This document shows positions 1-9,743 of a DNA stretch of 64,000 nucleotides, piece after piece. Position numbers and translations under genes: made by a program. This DNA comes from Antilocapra americana (taxonomy: Eukaryota; Chordata; Mammalia; Artiodactyla; Antilocapridae): contig ML661900.1 of the NCBI GenBank assembly GCA_007570785.1, positions 1,726,268-1,790,267 on the forward strand. The letters run 5' to 3'. Below the pieces are notes generated by a model that saw only the letters and a list, made by a program, of their open reading frames with translations, had not been told where the DNA came from and did no database searches. Numbering within the stretch: the stretch's first letter is position 1; the number at the start of each line of letters is the position of its first letter.

Positions 1-733
1 CCACAGCTTCCTGGCAGACTCAGAACCTGCAGTTATGACGCCAGTCTATGAGAATTGCACTGCCAAGGGGGCCCCCGGGTGGGCAGGGCCAGAAGCAGCC
101 AGACGGGTACTCAAGGCACTTGATCCCACATGTTAACAAAGGACCAGATTTTCACAGGGTTGCCTGTGAAATTTTCTCTTTTCACACAGTTCTTAAAATA
201 AATCTTGCTGAAGGGAGGATTTCACAGAGGAGAAGTGACAGATATATCCTGTTCTACATAAGATGACTAATAGCCCACAAATGTTCCCAAGAAGCATAAG
301 GCAGAGAGTGTTGGAGACACAAAAGCCCTGGCAACACGAGGGGCCTTATGGCCCCTGTGAGGAAGGGGCAGGCCACAGCAAGTCTAGCTTTGCCAACAAA
401 CAAAAATTGCCCTTATCCAAACACAGAGTGAATACCCACTGTGTGTGTCTTCACTGGGAATAAGGCAGGCTTGGAGATATAAATAAGGGACGGTCCCCTG
501 TTCGTTGGGCATTATAGTACAGTTAGGAGGTTAAGACACAAGCAAATACAAAATTGGGCAGCCTGGTAAGAAATACTAAAAGAGGTACAAAATATGGGCT
601 CCTTAAGACTGAGGTATTGATTTCTCTGCTTTGATGGGTAGAGAGGGATGTGGAGGTGGGGAAGAGGGAGAACAGGATAATCTGAAAGGGCTTCAGGAAA
701 GTTGTGGGTTCCTGAGATTTAACAAATCAGTGG
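1..733. other. Unassigned sequence, no gene seen
   Basis: I recognise no repeat family, exon or RNA here. Open frames are short (72 and 66 codons) with no recognisable domain and no splice-site pairing that would suggest exons. A diverged repeat could be hidden in it. Confidence 0.4.
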
Positions 734-931
734 TAGTTGTCCTTCAGTGTTCATGGTCTGTTGGTTCCAGGAGTCCTGCAAATACCAAAATCTGTGAATT
801 CTTCAGTTACTTATATGAAATGGCACAGGACATGTATACAGTTGGCCCTCCATCCATGGATACAAACCAACATTTCAACCCATGGTTGGTTGAATCCACA
901 GATGATGAACCTGTGGAAATGGAGGGTGCAC
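734..931 (+). mobile_element. MER2-like nonautonomous DNA transposon (Tigger/pogo group)
   Basis: The left end carries the MER2-type block with ttggttccaggagtcctgca and taccaaaatc, followed by a cttatatgaaatgg motif. The right end carries ggttggttgaatccacagat followed by gaacctgtgg and ggagggtgcac, the inverted counterpart. A second end-like motif, cagttggccctcc at 838-850, lies in the middle, so this may be an internally deleted copy or two nested copies. No transposase remains. The family name is from memory of the consensus. Confidence 0.7.
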
Positions 932-1015
932 TATATATTTATAAGAATCCAGGAATTATGTAAAGGAAATACAAATCAAGTTTTAAGGAAAAGAAAGCCT
1001 GTCTGAACATTATTA

Positions 1016-1122
1016 AAGAGTGGATAAATGTATAACTGATTCACTTTGTTGTACACCTGAAACTAACACAACATTGTAAATCAACTATACTTCAATAAAT
1101 TTTTTAAATTAATTAATTGATT
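1016..1122 (+). mobile_element. Artiodactyl L1 3' UTR tail
   Basis: The sequence tgtacacctgaaactaac, then acattgtaaatcaactatac and ttcaataaa before an A/T-rich tail, is the characteristic end of artiodactyl L1. Only the last 100 bases or so are present, a normal 5' truncation. Confidence 0.75.
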
Positions 1123-1125
1123 TTA

Positions 1126-1316
1126 ATTGGATGCTAATTACTTTATAATATTGTGGTGGGTTTTGCTATACATTAACATGAATCAGCCACTGGTGTACAT
1201 GTGTCCCGCATCCTGAACCGCCCTCCCACCTGCCTCCCACCCCATCCCTCTGGGTTGTCCCAGTGAACTGACTTTGAGTGCCCTGTTTCATGCATCAGAC
1301 TTGGACTGGTCATCTA
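1126..1316 (-). mobile_element. Bovine-type L1 3' UTR, antisense
   Basis: Read on the minus strand this is the young ruminant L1 3' UTR: the block around ccctctgggttgtcccagtg, then the segment with catgaatcagccactggtgt and the AT-rich end. The same UTR type occurs in plus orientation at 35.7-36.0 kb. It sits tail-to-tail against the older L1 tail just left of it. Confidence 0.8.
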
Positions 1317-1669
1317 AATTTTAAAAAAATTTATTGAAAATTGAGGTTAAGAGAGAAATTTGAAAAACAATGTGTTATGGGAGATTATGTAGCTATGTTT
1401 TCAAGGAATATTTACTGATATCAGATGAAACTGGAGGGGCCCCATATAGCCTGTTATCTTTGAGTGTAATGCTCGAAGGGGGAATAAGAACTCCTGGTAG
1501 AAAACAGAGGCCAAGTAGACTTGTGGTCTTTTTGAACTTTCAGTGTGTTCCCCCAACTCAGACATAAATGACAGTATAAATGTGCAATTTCCTTTTTCTG
1601 TCTTAACTCATTTAAACACATTTACACAAAAATAATGATAATCCTATATTTATTGTGGAATTTTAACCT

Positions 1670-2762
1670 ATGTGTGTATAATGTCATCCGGTAATAGCAC
1701 AAAGGAGAGGGATAGAAATGGAGCTTTATTGGAAGAAAATATCTATATTTTACTGGGATTACATTAGTATTGATTTAAATTAGTTTTGATAAATTAAGAT
1801 ACATATTGTAATCTCTAGAGAACTACTAAGAAAATAACATCTAAAATATAGTAAAAAACAGTAATGATAACAAAGGAATTAAAATGGTGAAATAGGAAGT
1901 GTTTACTTAGTGCTTAAAAAAGTGAAGAAGCAACAGAGGAAATAAAAAAGTATGAGACGTAAAAATTAATTAGCAAAATGGCATACATAAGTACAATCAT
2001 ATCAGTAATTACATTAAATATGAATGGATTGAACTCTCCAATCATGTCAAATATTTTCAAATTCAATTAAAAAATAAAATCTAAGATACACAATTTTGAT
2101 CCAAAGGTATATGTAGGTTGAAAGCAAAAGAATAGAGAAAGATATACCATGTAAACAGTAACCATAAGAGTGCTGGAGTGGCTGTACTAATATCAGACAG
2201 AATGAAACTATGGCATATCAAAAATTTATGGGATACAGCTAATGCAGTGCTTACAGGGAAATGGATAGCTTTGAATGGCTATATTAGAAAGTTACATCCA
2301 AGTTAACTCTGTGAGCTCCAACTTTTAAAAACTAGAGAAAAAGAGAAAACTAAACTTAAAACAAGTCAAAGGAAGGAAATAATACAAATTAGAGAGGAAA
2401 TCAATTGAACAGAGAAGAGAAAAGCAATATAGAATATCAATGGACTGAAAGTTGATTCTTTGAAAAGATCAGTAATACTTGCTAAGCCTCTAGGTAGACT
2501 GACCAAGAAGTGAAGGAAAAATTGAGAAAAACATGAAAGAGAAAGGATATATCATTGGTGAATTTACAGAAAGGAAAGGGTAATTATTACAATTTTAAAT
2601 TATTATAAAGGAATACTGTCAAGAACTTTATGACAACAAATTAGACAATTCAGATGAAATAAATGATTCCTACAAAGACATAAATTAACAAAGCAGACTC
2701 AAAATGAAGTAGAAAATATGACTAGATCTACTAACAAATTAAAAAATGAATTTTTAATTTAA
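1670..2762 (+). mobile_element. Ancient L1 (L1M-type) spacer and ORF2 fragment
   Basis: The block at 1990-2040 (atcagtaattacattaaata, gaatggattgaactctccaa) matches the start of the L1 ORF2 endonuclease. Further right are ORF2 pieces such as atagaatatcaatggactga and the 'tttatgacaacaaatta' block. Many stops and indels break every frame. The age class is inferred from high divergence. Confidence 0.7.
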
Positions 2763-3780
2763 ATTCTTCCTAGAGGAAAAAAAATATTAATCCCTCCAGA
2801 TGTCTAGTTTATCACTTAGTCCTTTCTGATGAATGAGCTCTCAGCTTGATTGGCTGTCATCCTGGTTCTTTTGCTTCCTCTTTCACTGATATTTATACTT
2901 TATACACTTTGCTTTGCTTACCTTGGGGTTACTCTCTATCTTGTCTTGGTTTTGAAAACTTATTTCAATAATGGTCACTATTTCTTTTCTAATGGATGCA
3001 CTTAAATATTCCTCAATTACCATTTTAGCAGCATCACTGAGGTATTGACACATACTCATTCTTTATGATTCATTCATGAATATTTCATGTTTTCCACTGT
3101 GATTTTCCTATCCTTTGAATTATTCAGCAATGCATTCCTTTAATTTCCTGAGGAATATGGCTTATTTGGCTATACTTTATCATTGATATTTTATCTTTGA
3201 ATAGCTATTAGATACCACTAGGTGTATGAAATACACTATTCTGTTATTCACTGAGATTGGTGTTGTGGCCTTTTATCCTCCAACTTGGCTAAAGTCTCAT
3301 ATAGACTTTGAGTGCAGGGTTCTAGATATGCTCATTAATTCAAGCTTGCAGTTGACACTGTTCACATGTCCTTCACTCTTACTAAATTTTGGCCTGATTA
3401 GTTTATTCATTATTGAAATTTCTTTTCATATATATGTGTATGTCAATTTTTGCTGTGATTTTTTACATTTTCACTGTTTAAAAAATTTTAGTTTGAATAC
3501 AATAGGTGAAGTTGAATAATATTCCTATATTTAAGACATTTACTTTTTCTCATCTGTAACCTAACAATTTATGTCCTTTGCATGTTTTAATATTGGTTTG
3601 TTGTTCTCTTTCTTATTGATCTGTAAAAATGATTAATAAAACCAAGCATTTGTCTATCATATAAGACATAAATATTTTCCCTAGTTTCTCATTTTTGGTT
3701 TAGTCACACATTTAGCATAAAGTCCAGAATTATCTTGTCCAGTTTCACAAAATTTTTAAAGGAATATATATATTAAAATT
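2763..3780 (-). mobile_element. Ancient L1 ORF2 fragment, antisense
   Basis: On the minus strand, diverged L1 ORF2 blocks can be followed: the region around cattttagcagcatcactga, ttccactgtgattttcctat and, near 3570, tcctttgcatgttttaatat. Similarity is patchy and the left boundary near 2763 is approximate. The 97-codon frame at 3226-3519 on the plus strand lies in noncoding L1 and is not a gene. Confidence 0.5.
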
Positions 3781-3784
3781 ATAT

Positions 3785-5008
3785 AATTCATAATTACTGG
3801 TTCAAATATATCTTTATTAATCAAAATAGGAACCATTACAATCAACACATTTTTGCCAATGAAAAATACATTTGCTTATTCCTATAGTGTAAAAATTTGT
3901 GCTTTCAGATTCCACCAACTATTGGAAAAGCATTTTCTGCATCCTGCTGGCTGTGGAAGAGTTTGTCTTGCATAAGTTGTCAAGCTGCTTGAAGAAGTGG
4001 TAGTCGGTTGGTGAGAGGTCAGGTGAATATGGCAGATGAGGCAAAACTTCATAGCCCAATTTATTCAACTTTTGAAGCATTGGTTGCACAACATGTGGTT
4101 GGACATTGTCATGGAGAAGAATTTGGTCCTTTTTGTTGACCAATTCTGGCTGAAGGCATTGTAGTTTTTGGTGTATCTCATCAATTTGCTGAGTATACTT
4201 CTCAGATATAATGGATTCACAGGATACAGAAAGCTATAGTGGATCAGACTGGCCACAGACGACCAAGCAGTGACCATGACCTATTTTTGGTGCAAGTTTG
4301 GCTTTGGAAAGTGCTTTGGAGCTTCTTCTCAGTCATCACTGGCTGTTCTATATAATCCACTTTTCTCACACATCACAATCCAATTGAGAAATGGTTTGTG
4401 ACTATTGTGTAGAATAAGGGAAGACAACACTTCAAAATGACTTTTTTAAAATTTCTGGTCAGCTCATGAGGTACCCACTTATTGAGCTTTTTCACCTTTC
4501 CAATTTTCTTCAAATGCCAAACAATTGTAGAATGGTAGACACTGAGTTCTTGGGCAACCTCTCCTGTAAAGAGGATAAGCTTCAATGATAACTGTCAATT
4601 ATTGTTGTCAACTTCCATTGGTTGGCCACTGTGCTCCTCATCTTCAAGGCTCTTGTCTCCTTTGCAAAACTTCTGGAACCACCACTGTACCATATGTTCA
4701 TTAGCAGTTCTGGAGCCAAATGTGTTGTTGATGTGAGTTGTCTCTGCTGCTCTACGTCCAATTTTGAACCCAAGAAAATCGCTTGAATTTGCTTTTTGTC
4801 TAATATCATTTCCATAGTCTAAAATAAATATAAAATAAACAGCAAATCATGTCATTAGCAATACATATACACATACACACATATATAAAGTGGGAAATGC
4901 ACATTAAAATTATTTATTACACAACAACATTTATTTAGAATGTATTCCAAAATCAACCAGCAAATTTCAACAATGTAAAAATCACAATTACTTTTGCACC
5001 AACCTAAC
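3785..5008 (-). mobile_element. Mariner (Hsmar1-like) DNA transposon, one end missing
   Basis: The right edge is a clear mariner terminal repeat (aattacttttgcaccaacct, 4986-5005). The interior encodes a broken mariner transposase on the minus strand. At the left edge the sequence past the transposase stop loses similarity near 3785, and the matching terminal repeat (ggttggtgcaaaag) is absent. The element is therefore deleted at its transposase-3' end by a few tens of bases. Confidence 0.85.
3817..4815 (-). pseudogene. Mariner transposase pseudogene (Hsmar1/SETMAR-type)
   Basis: This was a cut-and-paste transposase of about 340 residues; the remnant is about 333 codons. Reading on the minus strand, the start is at 4815, and the N-terminal helix-turn-helix region is followed by WVPHEL, the linker that precedes the catalytic domain. 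The catalytic part includes LLHDN and the signature PYSPDLSPTDYHFFKQLD near 4000-4100. The coding end is the TAA at 3817-3819. The reading frame is split into at least four pieces (4815-4582, 4585-4373, 4277-4065, 4143-3919) by frameshifts and stops, so no active enzyme can be made. The closest known relatives are Hsmar1 and the transposase half of primate SETMAR. There is no SET domain here, so this is a plain transposon copy and not the fusion gene. Confidence 0.85.
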
Positions 5009-6262
5009 AGATCCTAAGGAACCTCCATACTGTTCTCCACAGTGGCTGTACCAGTTTACATTTCTACCCACAGTACAGGAAGGGAAGGTTAGCTTTTTTC
5101 CACACCCTATCCAGCATTTATTGTTTGTAGGTTTTTTCGATCATGGCCATTCTAGCTGGTGTAATGTGATATCTCATTGTAGTTTTGATTTGCATTTCTC
5201 TAATAATTAGTGATGTTATGCATTTTTTTCATGTGCCTATTGGCCATCTGCATGTCTCTTTGGAAAAATGTCTATTTACATCTTCTGCCATTTTTTTGGA
5301 CTGGATTTGTTTGTTTCTTGATATTGAGGCACATGAGCTGTTGGTAAAGTTTGGAGAATAATCCCTTGTCAATTATATCATTTGCAAATATTTTCTCCTA
5401 TTCTATGGGTGTCTTTTGTTTTGCTTCCTTGCTGTGCAAAAACTTTTGAATTTAATAGAGATAATTGCATTTCTATACATCAATAACAAAAGATCAGAAA
5501 CAGAAATTAAAGAAACAATCCCATTTACCACACATCAAAAAGAATAATATACCTAGGAATAAACCTACCTAATGAGACAAAAGACCTGTACTCTGGAAAC
5601 TATAACACTCTGATGAAAACATTGAAGGTGACACAAACAAATGGAAGGATCTACCATGTTCTTATCTTTGGAAGAATTAATATTGTTAAAATGACTATAC
5701 TATACAAGGCAACTTACAGATTCAATGTAATACCTATCAAATTACCCATGACATTTTGCACAGAACTGGAACCAAAAAATCTTAAAATTTGTATGGAAAT
5801 AGAAAAGTCCCCAAAGAGCAAAAGAAATCTTGAGAAGCAAAACTGGAGCTGAAGGAATCACAGTCCCTGACTTCAAACTATACCACAAAACTACAGTCAT
5901 CAACATAGTATGGTGCTGGCACAGAAACAGAGATCAATGGAACAGGAGAGAAAGCCCAGAAACAAACCCATACACCTATGATCGATCAATCTATGATAAA
6001 GGAGGCAAGATAATACAATGGAAGGAAGACAGTCTCTTCAATAGTGTTGGGAAAGCTGGACAGTCACATGTAAAAAATGAAATTAGAACATTCTTTAACA
6101 CCATACCCAAAAATAAATTCAAAATGGATTAAAGACCTAAATGTAAGACAATATACTATAAAACTTTTAGAAGAAAGCAGGCAGAATACCCTTTATAGCA
6201 ATATCTTTTTTGATTCATCTTCTAGAGTAATGGAAATAAAAACAAAAATAAACAAATATTTT
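5009..6262 (-). mobile_element. L1 with 5' inversion (twin-primed)
   Basis: Positions 5009-5455 are antisense L1 from the ORF2 C-terminal/3' region (ccacagtggctgtaccagtt; tttgcaaatattttctccta). At about 5456-5465 the orientation flips, and 5466-6262 is sense L1 from the immediately preceding part of ORF2 (frames at 5613-5852 and 5830-6132, e.g. [16 protein letters not shown] and the 'FFNTIPK' region). The inner ends meet near aacttaaaag...cttttgcac in consensus order, as twin priming predicts. The 3' end is cut off by the mariner boundary. Confidence 0.75.
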
Positions 6263-6429
6263 ATATGGACTGGGAAACCAATTCATATGACTCCCTTTCT
6301 TGCAATGTTCTGACACCAAATCCACAATATCTCCAAGTTATGCATACAATTAATTTCTTTAACTCATCAGAGAACTGAGGTCTCAGGCCAAGTAACCAAA
6401 TTGAAATCTACATAGACATAGGCTACTAT

Positions 6430-8155
6430 AGAGAAATAGAGGGAAAAAATAGAAGGGAAAGACAAGAGATCTCTTTAAGGAAATTGGAGATACCAAGCAA
6501 ACATTTTATGAGAAGATGCACACCATAAATAACAGAAGAAACAAGGACCTAACAGAAGCAGAAGAGAATAAGAAGTTGTGGCAAGAATACACAGAAGAGC
6601 TATACAAGAAAGGTCTTAATGATCTGAATAATCACAATAATGTGGTCACTCAACTAGAGCCAGACATCCTACAGTGTGAAGTCAAGTGGGCCTTAGGAAG
6701 CATCACTATGAACAAAGCAAGTGGAGGTGATGAAATTCCAGCTGAGCTATTTCAAATCCTGAAAGATGACGCTGTGAAAGTGCTTCACTCAATATGTCAG
6801 CAAATTTGGAAAACTCAACAGTGGCCACAGGAATGAAAAAGTCAGTTTTCATTCCCATCACAAAGAAAAGCAATGCCAAAGAATGTTCAAACTACTATAC
6901 AATTGTGCTCATTTCACATGCTAGCAAGGTAATACTCAAAATTCTTTAAGCTAGGCTTCAACAGTACCTGAACTTCCAGATGTACAAGATAGGTGTATAA
7001 AGGCAGAGGAATCAAAGATCAAACTGTCAACATATGTAGGATCATAGAATAAGCAAGGGAATTCCAGAAAAACATCTACTTCTGTTTCATTGACTACACT
7101 AAAGCCTTGATTGTGGGGATCACAGCAAACTGTGGGCAATTCTTAAAGAGATGGGAATACCAGTCCATCTTACCTGTCTCGTAAGAAATCTGTATACAAG
7201 ACAAGAAGCAATAATTAGAACCAGACATGGAACAAATGGATTGTCATTTTAAAATTGGAAAAGGAGTATGTCAAAGCTGTATGCTGTCACCCTGCTTATT
7301 TAACTTATATGCAGAGTACATCATGCAAAATCCTGGGCTGAATGAGTCACAAACTGGAATCAAGATTGCCAGAAGAAATATCAACAACCTCAGACATGTA
7401 GAAGATACCACTCTAATGGCAGAAAATGAAGAGGATGTAAAGAGCTTCTTGATGAGGGTGAAGGAAGAGAGTTAAAAAGTTGGCTTAAAACTTAACATTC
7501 AAAAACTAAGATCATGGCAATCAGATCCATCACTTCATGGCAAATAAATGGGGTGGGAGGAATGGTTTTCTTGGTCTCCAAAGTCAAGGCATACAGTGGA
7601 CTTCAGCCACAAAATTAAAAGACATTTATTCATTGGGAAAAAAAGGTATGATAAACCTGGGCAGCATATTAAAAAGCAGAGACATCACTTTGCCAAAAAA
7701 GTTCTGTATGGTCAAAACTATGATTTTTCCAGCAGTCATGTAAGGATGTGAGAACTGGACCATAAAGAAGACTGTGCTGAACAACTGATGGTTTTGAATT
7801 GTCATGGTGAAGAAAACTTTTGAGAGTTCCTTGGATAGCAAGGAGATCAAATCAGTCAATCATAAAGGAAATCAACCCTGATATTCATTGGAAAGACTGA
7901 TGCTGAAGCTGAAGCTCCAATACTTTGGCCATCAGATACAAAAAGCCAACTCACTGGAAAAGATCCTGATGCTGGGAAAGATGGAGGGCATGAGCAGAAG
8001 GAGCCAACAGCGGATGAGATGGTTGTATGGCATCACTGACTCAATGGACATGAATGTGAGCAAACTCCAGGAGATCGTGAAGGACAGAGAAGCCTGGCAT
8101 GCTGCAGTTCATGGGGTCAGAAAGAATTGGACACGACTTAGTGGCTGAACAACAA
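6430..8155 (+). mobile_element. BovB (RTE) LINE, 3' two-thirds
   Basis: BovB encodes an endonuclease-reverse transcriptase. This copy starts downstream of the endonuclease (agagatctctttaaggaaat) and runs to the 3' end (ttggacacgacttagtggct, then an ACAACA tail). Recognisable RT blocks are NKASGGDEIPAELFQIL (6711-6761) and MLSPCLFNLYAEYIMQ (7279-7326). The catalytic YADD is HVED at 7395-7406, so the first aspartate is lost. Frameshifts break the frame near 6836, 7139 and 7475. It is a dead copy. Confidence 0.92.
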
Positions 8156-8472
8156 CAAATATAGAGAAAAGCAAGTTGCAGACTTGAGCAGACAAGAGCA
8201 AACACCATAAAAGCTGAATGTAAGAGTGTGAAGTCTCTGAGGGTGGCAGACATAGAGCAATTGACACCCTCCTTCACATTCTCCCTCTAGGAATCCTACC
8301 AGGTATTCATGGGAAAGACTAGAAAGGATCTTGAGAAAGCTTTCCTCCTAGTACCTGCCAGAGGATGGAGAGCAGTCACTGAAAAAACTCTACCCAGAAC
8401 ATATCTCCTCCATCTCCTAGAGGATACAGAAGCCAGAATCTAAAGGGGGAAAAGGAAGTACTAGTGAAAACC
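8156..8472. other. Unassigned AG-rich interval, possibly old L1 5' region
   Basis: This lies between the BovB tail and the first Bov-tA SINE. Composition resembles the 5' UTR region of old L1 elements that follow to the right, but I cannot align it with confidence. No coding signal is seen. Confidence 0.3.
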
Positions 8473-8695
8473 TGGGCTTTCTTGGTGGCTCAGTCAGTAA
8501 AGAATCCACCTGCAATGCAGAAGATCACCTGAAATCCAGGAGATCTAGGTTGGACCCCCGGGTGGGGAAGATCCCTTGGAGAAGGAAATGACAATCCAGT
8601 CTAGTATTCTTGCCTGAGAAATCCCATGGACAGAGGAGTCTGGCAGCCAACAGAACATGAAGTCACAAGAGTTGGACACCACCTAGCAATTAAAC
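8473..8695 (+). repeat. Bov-tA SINE
   Basis: The tRNA-Glu-derived head is seen in ggctcagtcagtaaagaatc (A-box region) and the degenerate B box ggttggaccc. The BovB-derived body follows, with ccagtctagtattcttgcct, and then the 'gagttggacaccacc' end. About 20% diverged from the usual consensus, judged by eye. Confidence 0.9.
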
Positions 8696-8892
8696 CAACA
8701 CTACCAGTGAAAAACCACTGGAGATGACACAACAGGAAAATGAAGCTCTACCCTGAGGGAGTAGCAGAAATTTACTAGAAATAGCCTTGAAAATGGATGA
8801 TCATTCCCAAGACCCAGGTTCACAGTGCCTGCGTAAAACTGAGAATCGGGCAATAGATATTACCATAACTGGAAAAAAAATAGTAAAAACCA

Positions 8893-9095
8893 ACCAACCA
8901 AATGGTAAAGAATCTGCCTGCAATGTGGGAGACCTGGGTTCAATCCCTGGGTTGGGAAGATCCTCTGGAGAAGGGCATGGCAACCCACTCCAGTATTCCT
9001 GACTGGAGAATCCCATGGACAGAGGAGCCTGGTGGACTATAGTCCATGGTGTTGCAAAGAGTCGGACATGACTGAGCAACTATCACTTTCACTTG
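8893..9095 (+). repeat. Bov-tA SINE
   Basis: Full body from gtaaagaatctgcctgcaat with an intact B box (gggttcaatccctgg) through ccactccagtattcctgact to aagagtcggacatgactgag. It is better preserved than the copy at 8.5 kb. The first bases of the tRNA head are missing. Confidence 0.93.
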
Positions 9096-9269
9096 TATCC
9101 ACAAAACTAGAACAAAGTTTTAAAGAGCTGTGGGACAATGTCAATCCACACATTATTGGAATCTTAGAAAGAGACAAAGGACAGAAAAAGAAAGGAGATA
9201 ACATTAGAATTTTTCAAACATAGTGACAGACTCCAAACCAGTGGCCCCAAAAGATTAGAAAATAGCAAG

Positions 9270-9335
9270 CAGAATTAATAAGAAAGGGAGGAAGAGAGGG
9301 AAGGAGGAAGAAGAAAAGAAAGAAAAAAGTGAAGC
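9270..9335 (+). repeat. GA-rich low-complexity tract
   Basis: Purine-only stretch of gggaggaag- and gaaag-like units inside the L1 spacer. No regular period. Confidence 0.75.
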
Positions 9336-9411
9336 ATACCATCTTCAAAGCACTGACAACTAAAGAGAAAATCATGATTGCAACCAAAGCGAAAATAAAT
9401 GTTATCTGTAG

Positions 9412-9743
9412 CAGAGGTCCCCAATCCCCACCCATGGACCATTACTGGTCCTTGCCCTGTTAGGAATAGGAATGTACAGCAGGAGGTGAACAGTGGGCGA
9501 TCAAGAAAACTTCATCTGTGTTTATAGTCACTCCCCATCCCTCACATTACAGCCTGATCTCTGTGGCAGTATTCAATTCTCATAGGAGAAAGAACCCTAC
9601 TGGGAACTGTGATGCCAGGGATCTAGGTGGCATGCTTCTTCCGAAAATCCTCTGGAAACCATTCTGCCCACCTCATCCCTGTCTGTGGAAAAATTGTCTT
9701 CCACAAAACTGGTCCCTGGTGCCAAAAACATTGGGGACCTCTG
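9412..9743. mobile_element. hAT-type nonautonomous DNA transposon with intact ends
   Basis: The 332-bp element is bounded by a perfect 14-bp terminal inverted repeat: cagaggtccccaat at 9412-9425 and its reverse complement at 9730-9743. It is flanked by a perfect 8-bp target duplication, atctgtag, at 9404-9411 and 9744-9751. An 8-bp duplication and CAG...CTG ends are the hAT hallmark. No transposase is encoded; the 77-codon frame inside has no domain. The host sequence resumes as old L1 on both sides. Confidence 0.93.

Noticed and set aside
4582..4815. Mariner transposase as a domesticated SETMAR-like gene
   Set aside because: The frame is split repeatedly by stops and shifts and no SET-domain exon is nearby, so it is a dead transposon copy.
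7227..7475. A functional reverse transcriptase in the 6.4-8.2 kb BovB
   Set aside because: The catalytic motif is changed to HVED and the frame is interrupted several times.
8893..9095. tRNA genes suggested by A/B-box motifs in SINEs
   Set aside because: The tRNA-like heads are embedded in Bov-tA or CHR bodies and cannot fold into a complete cloverleaf; they are SINE promoters.
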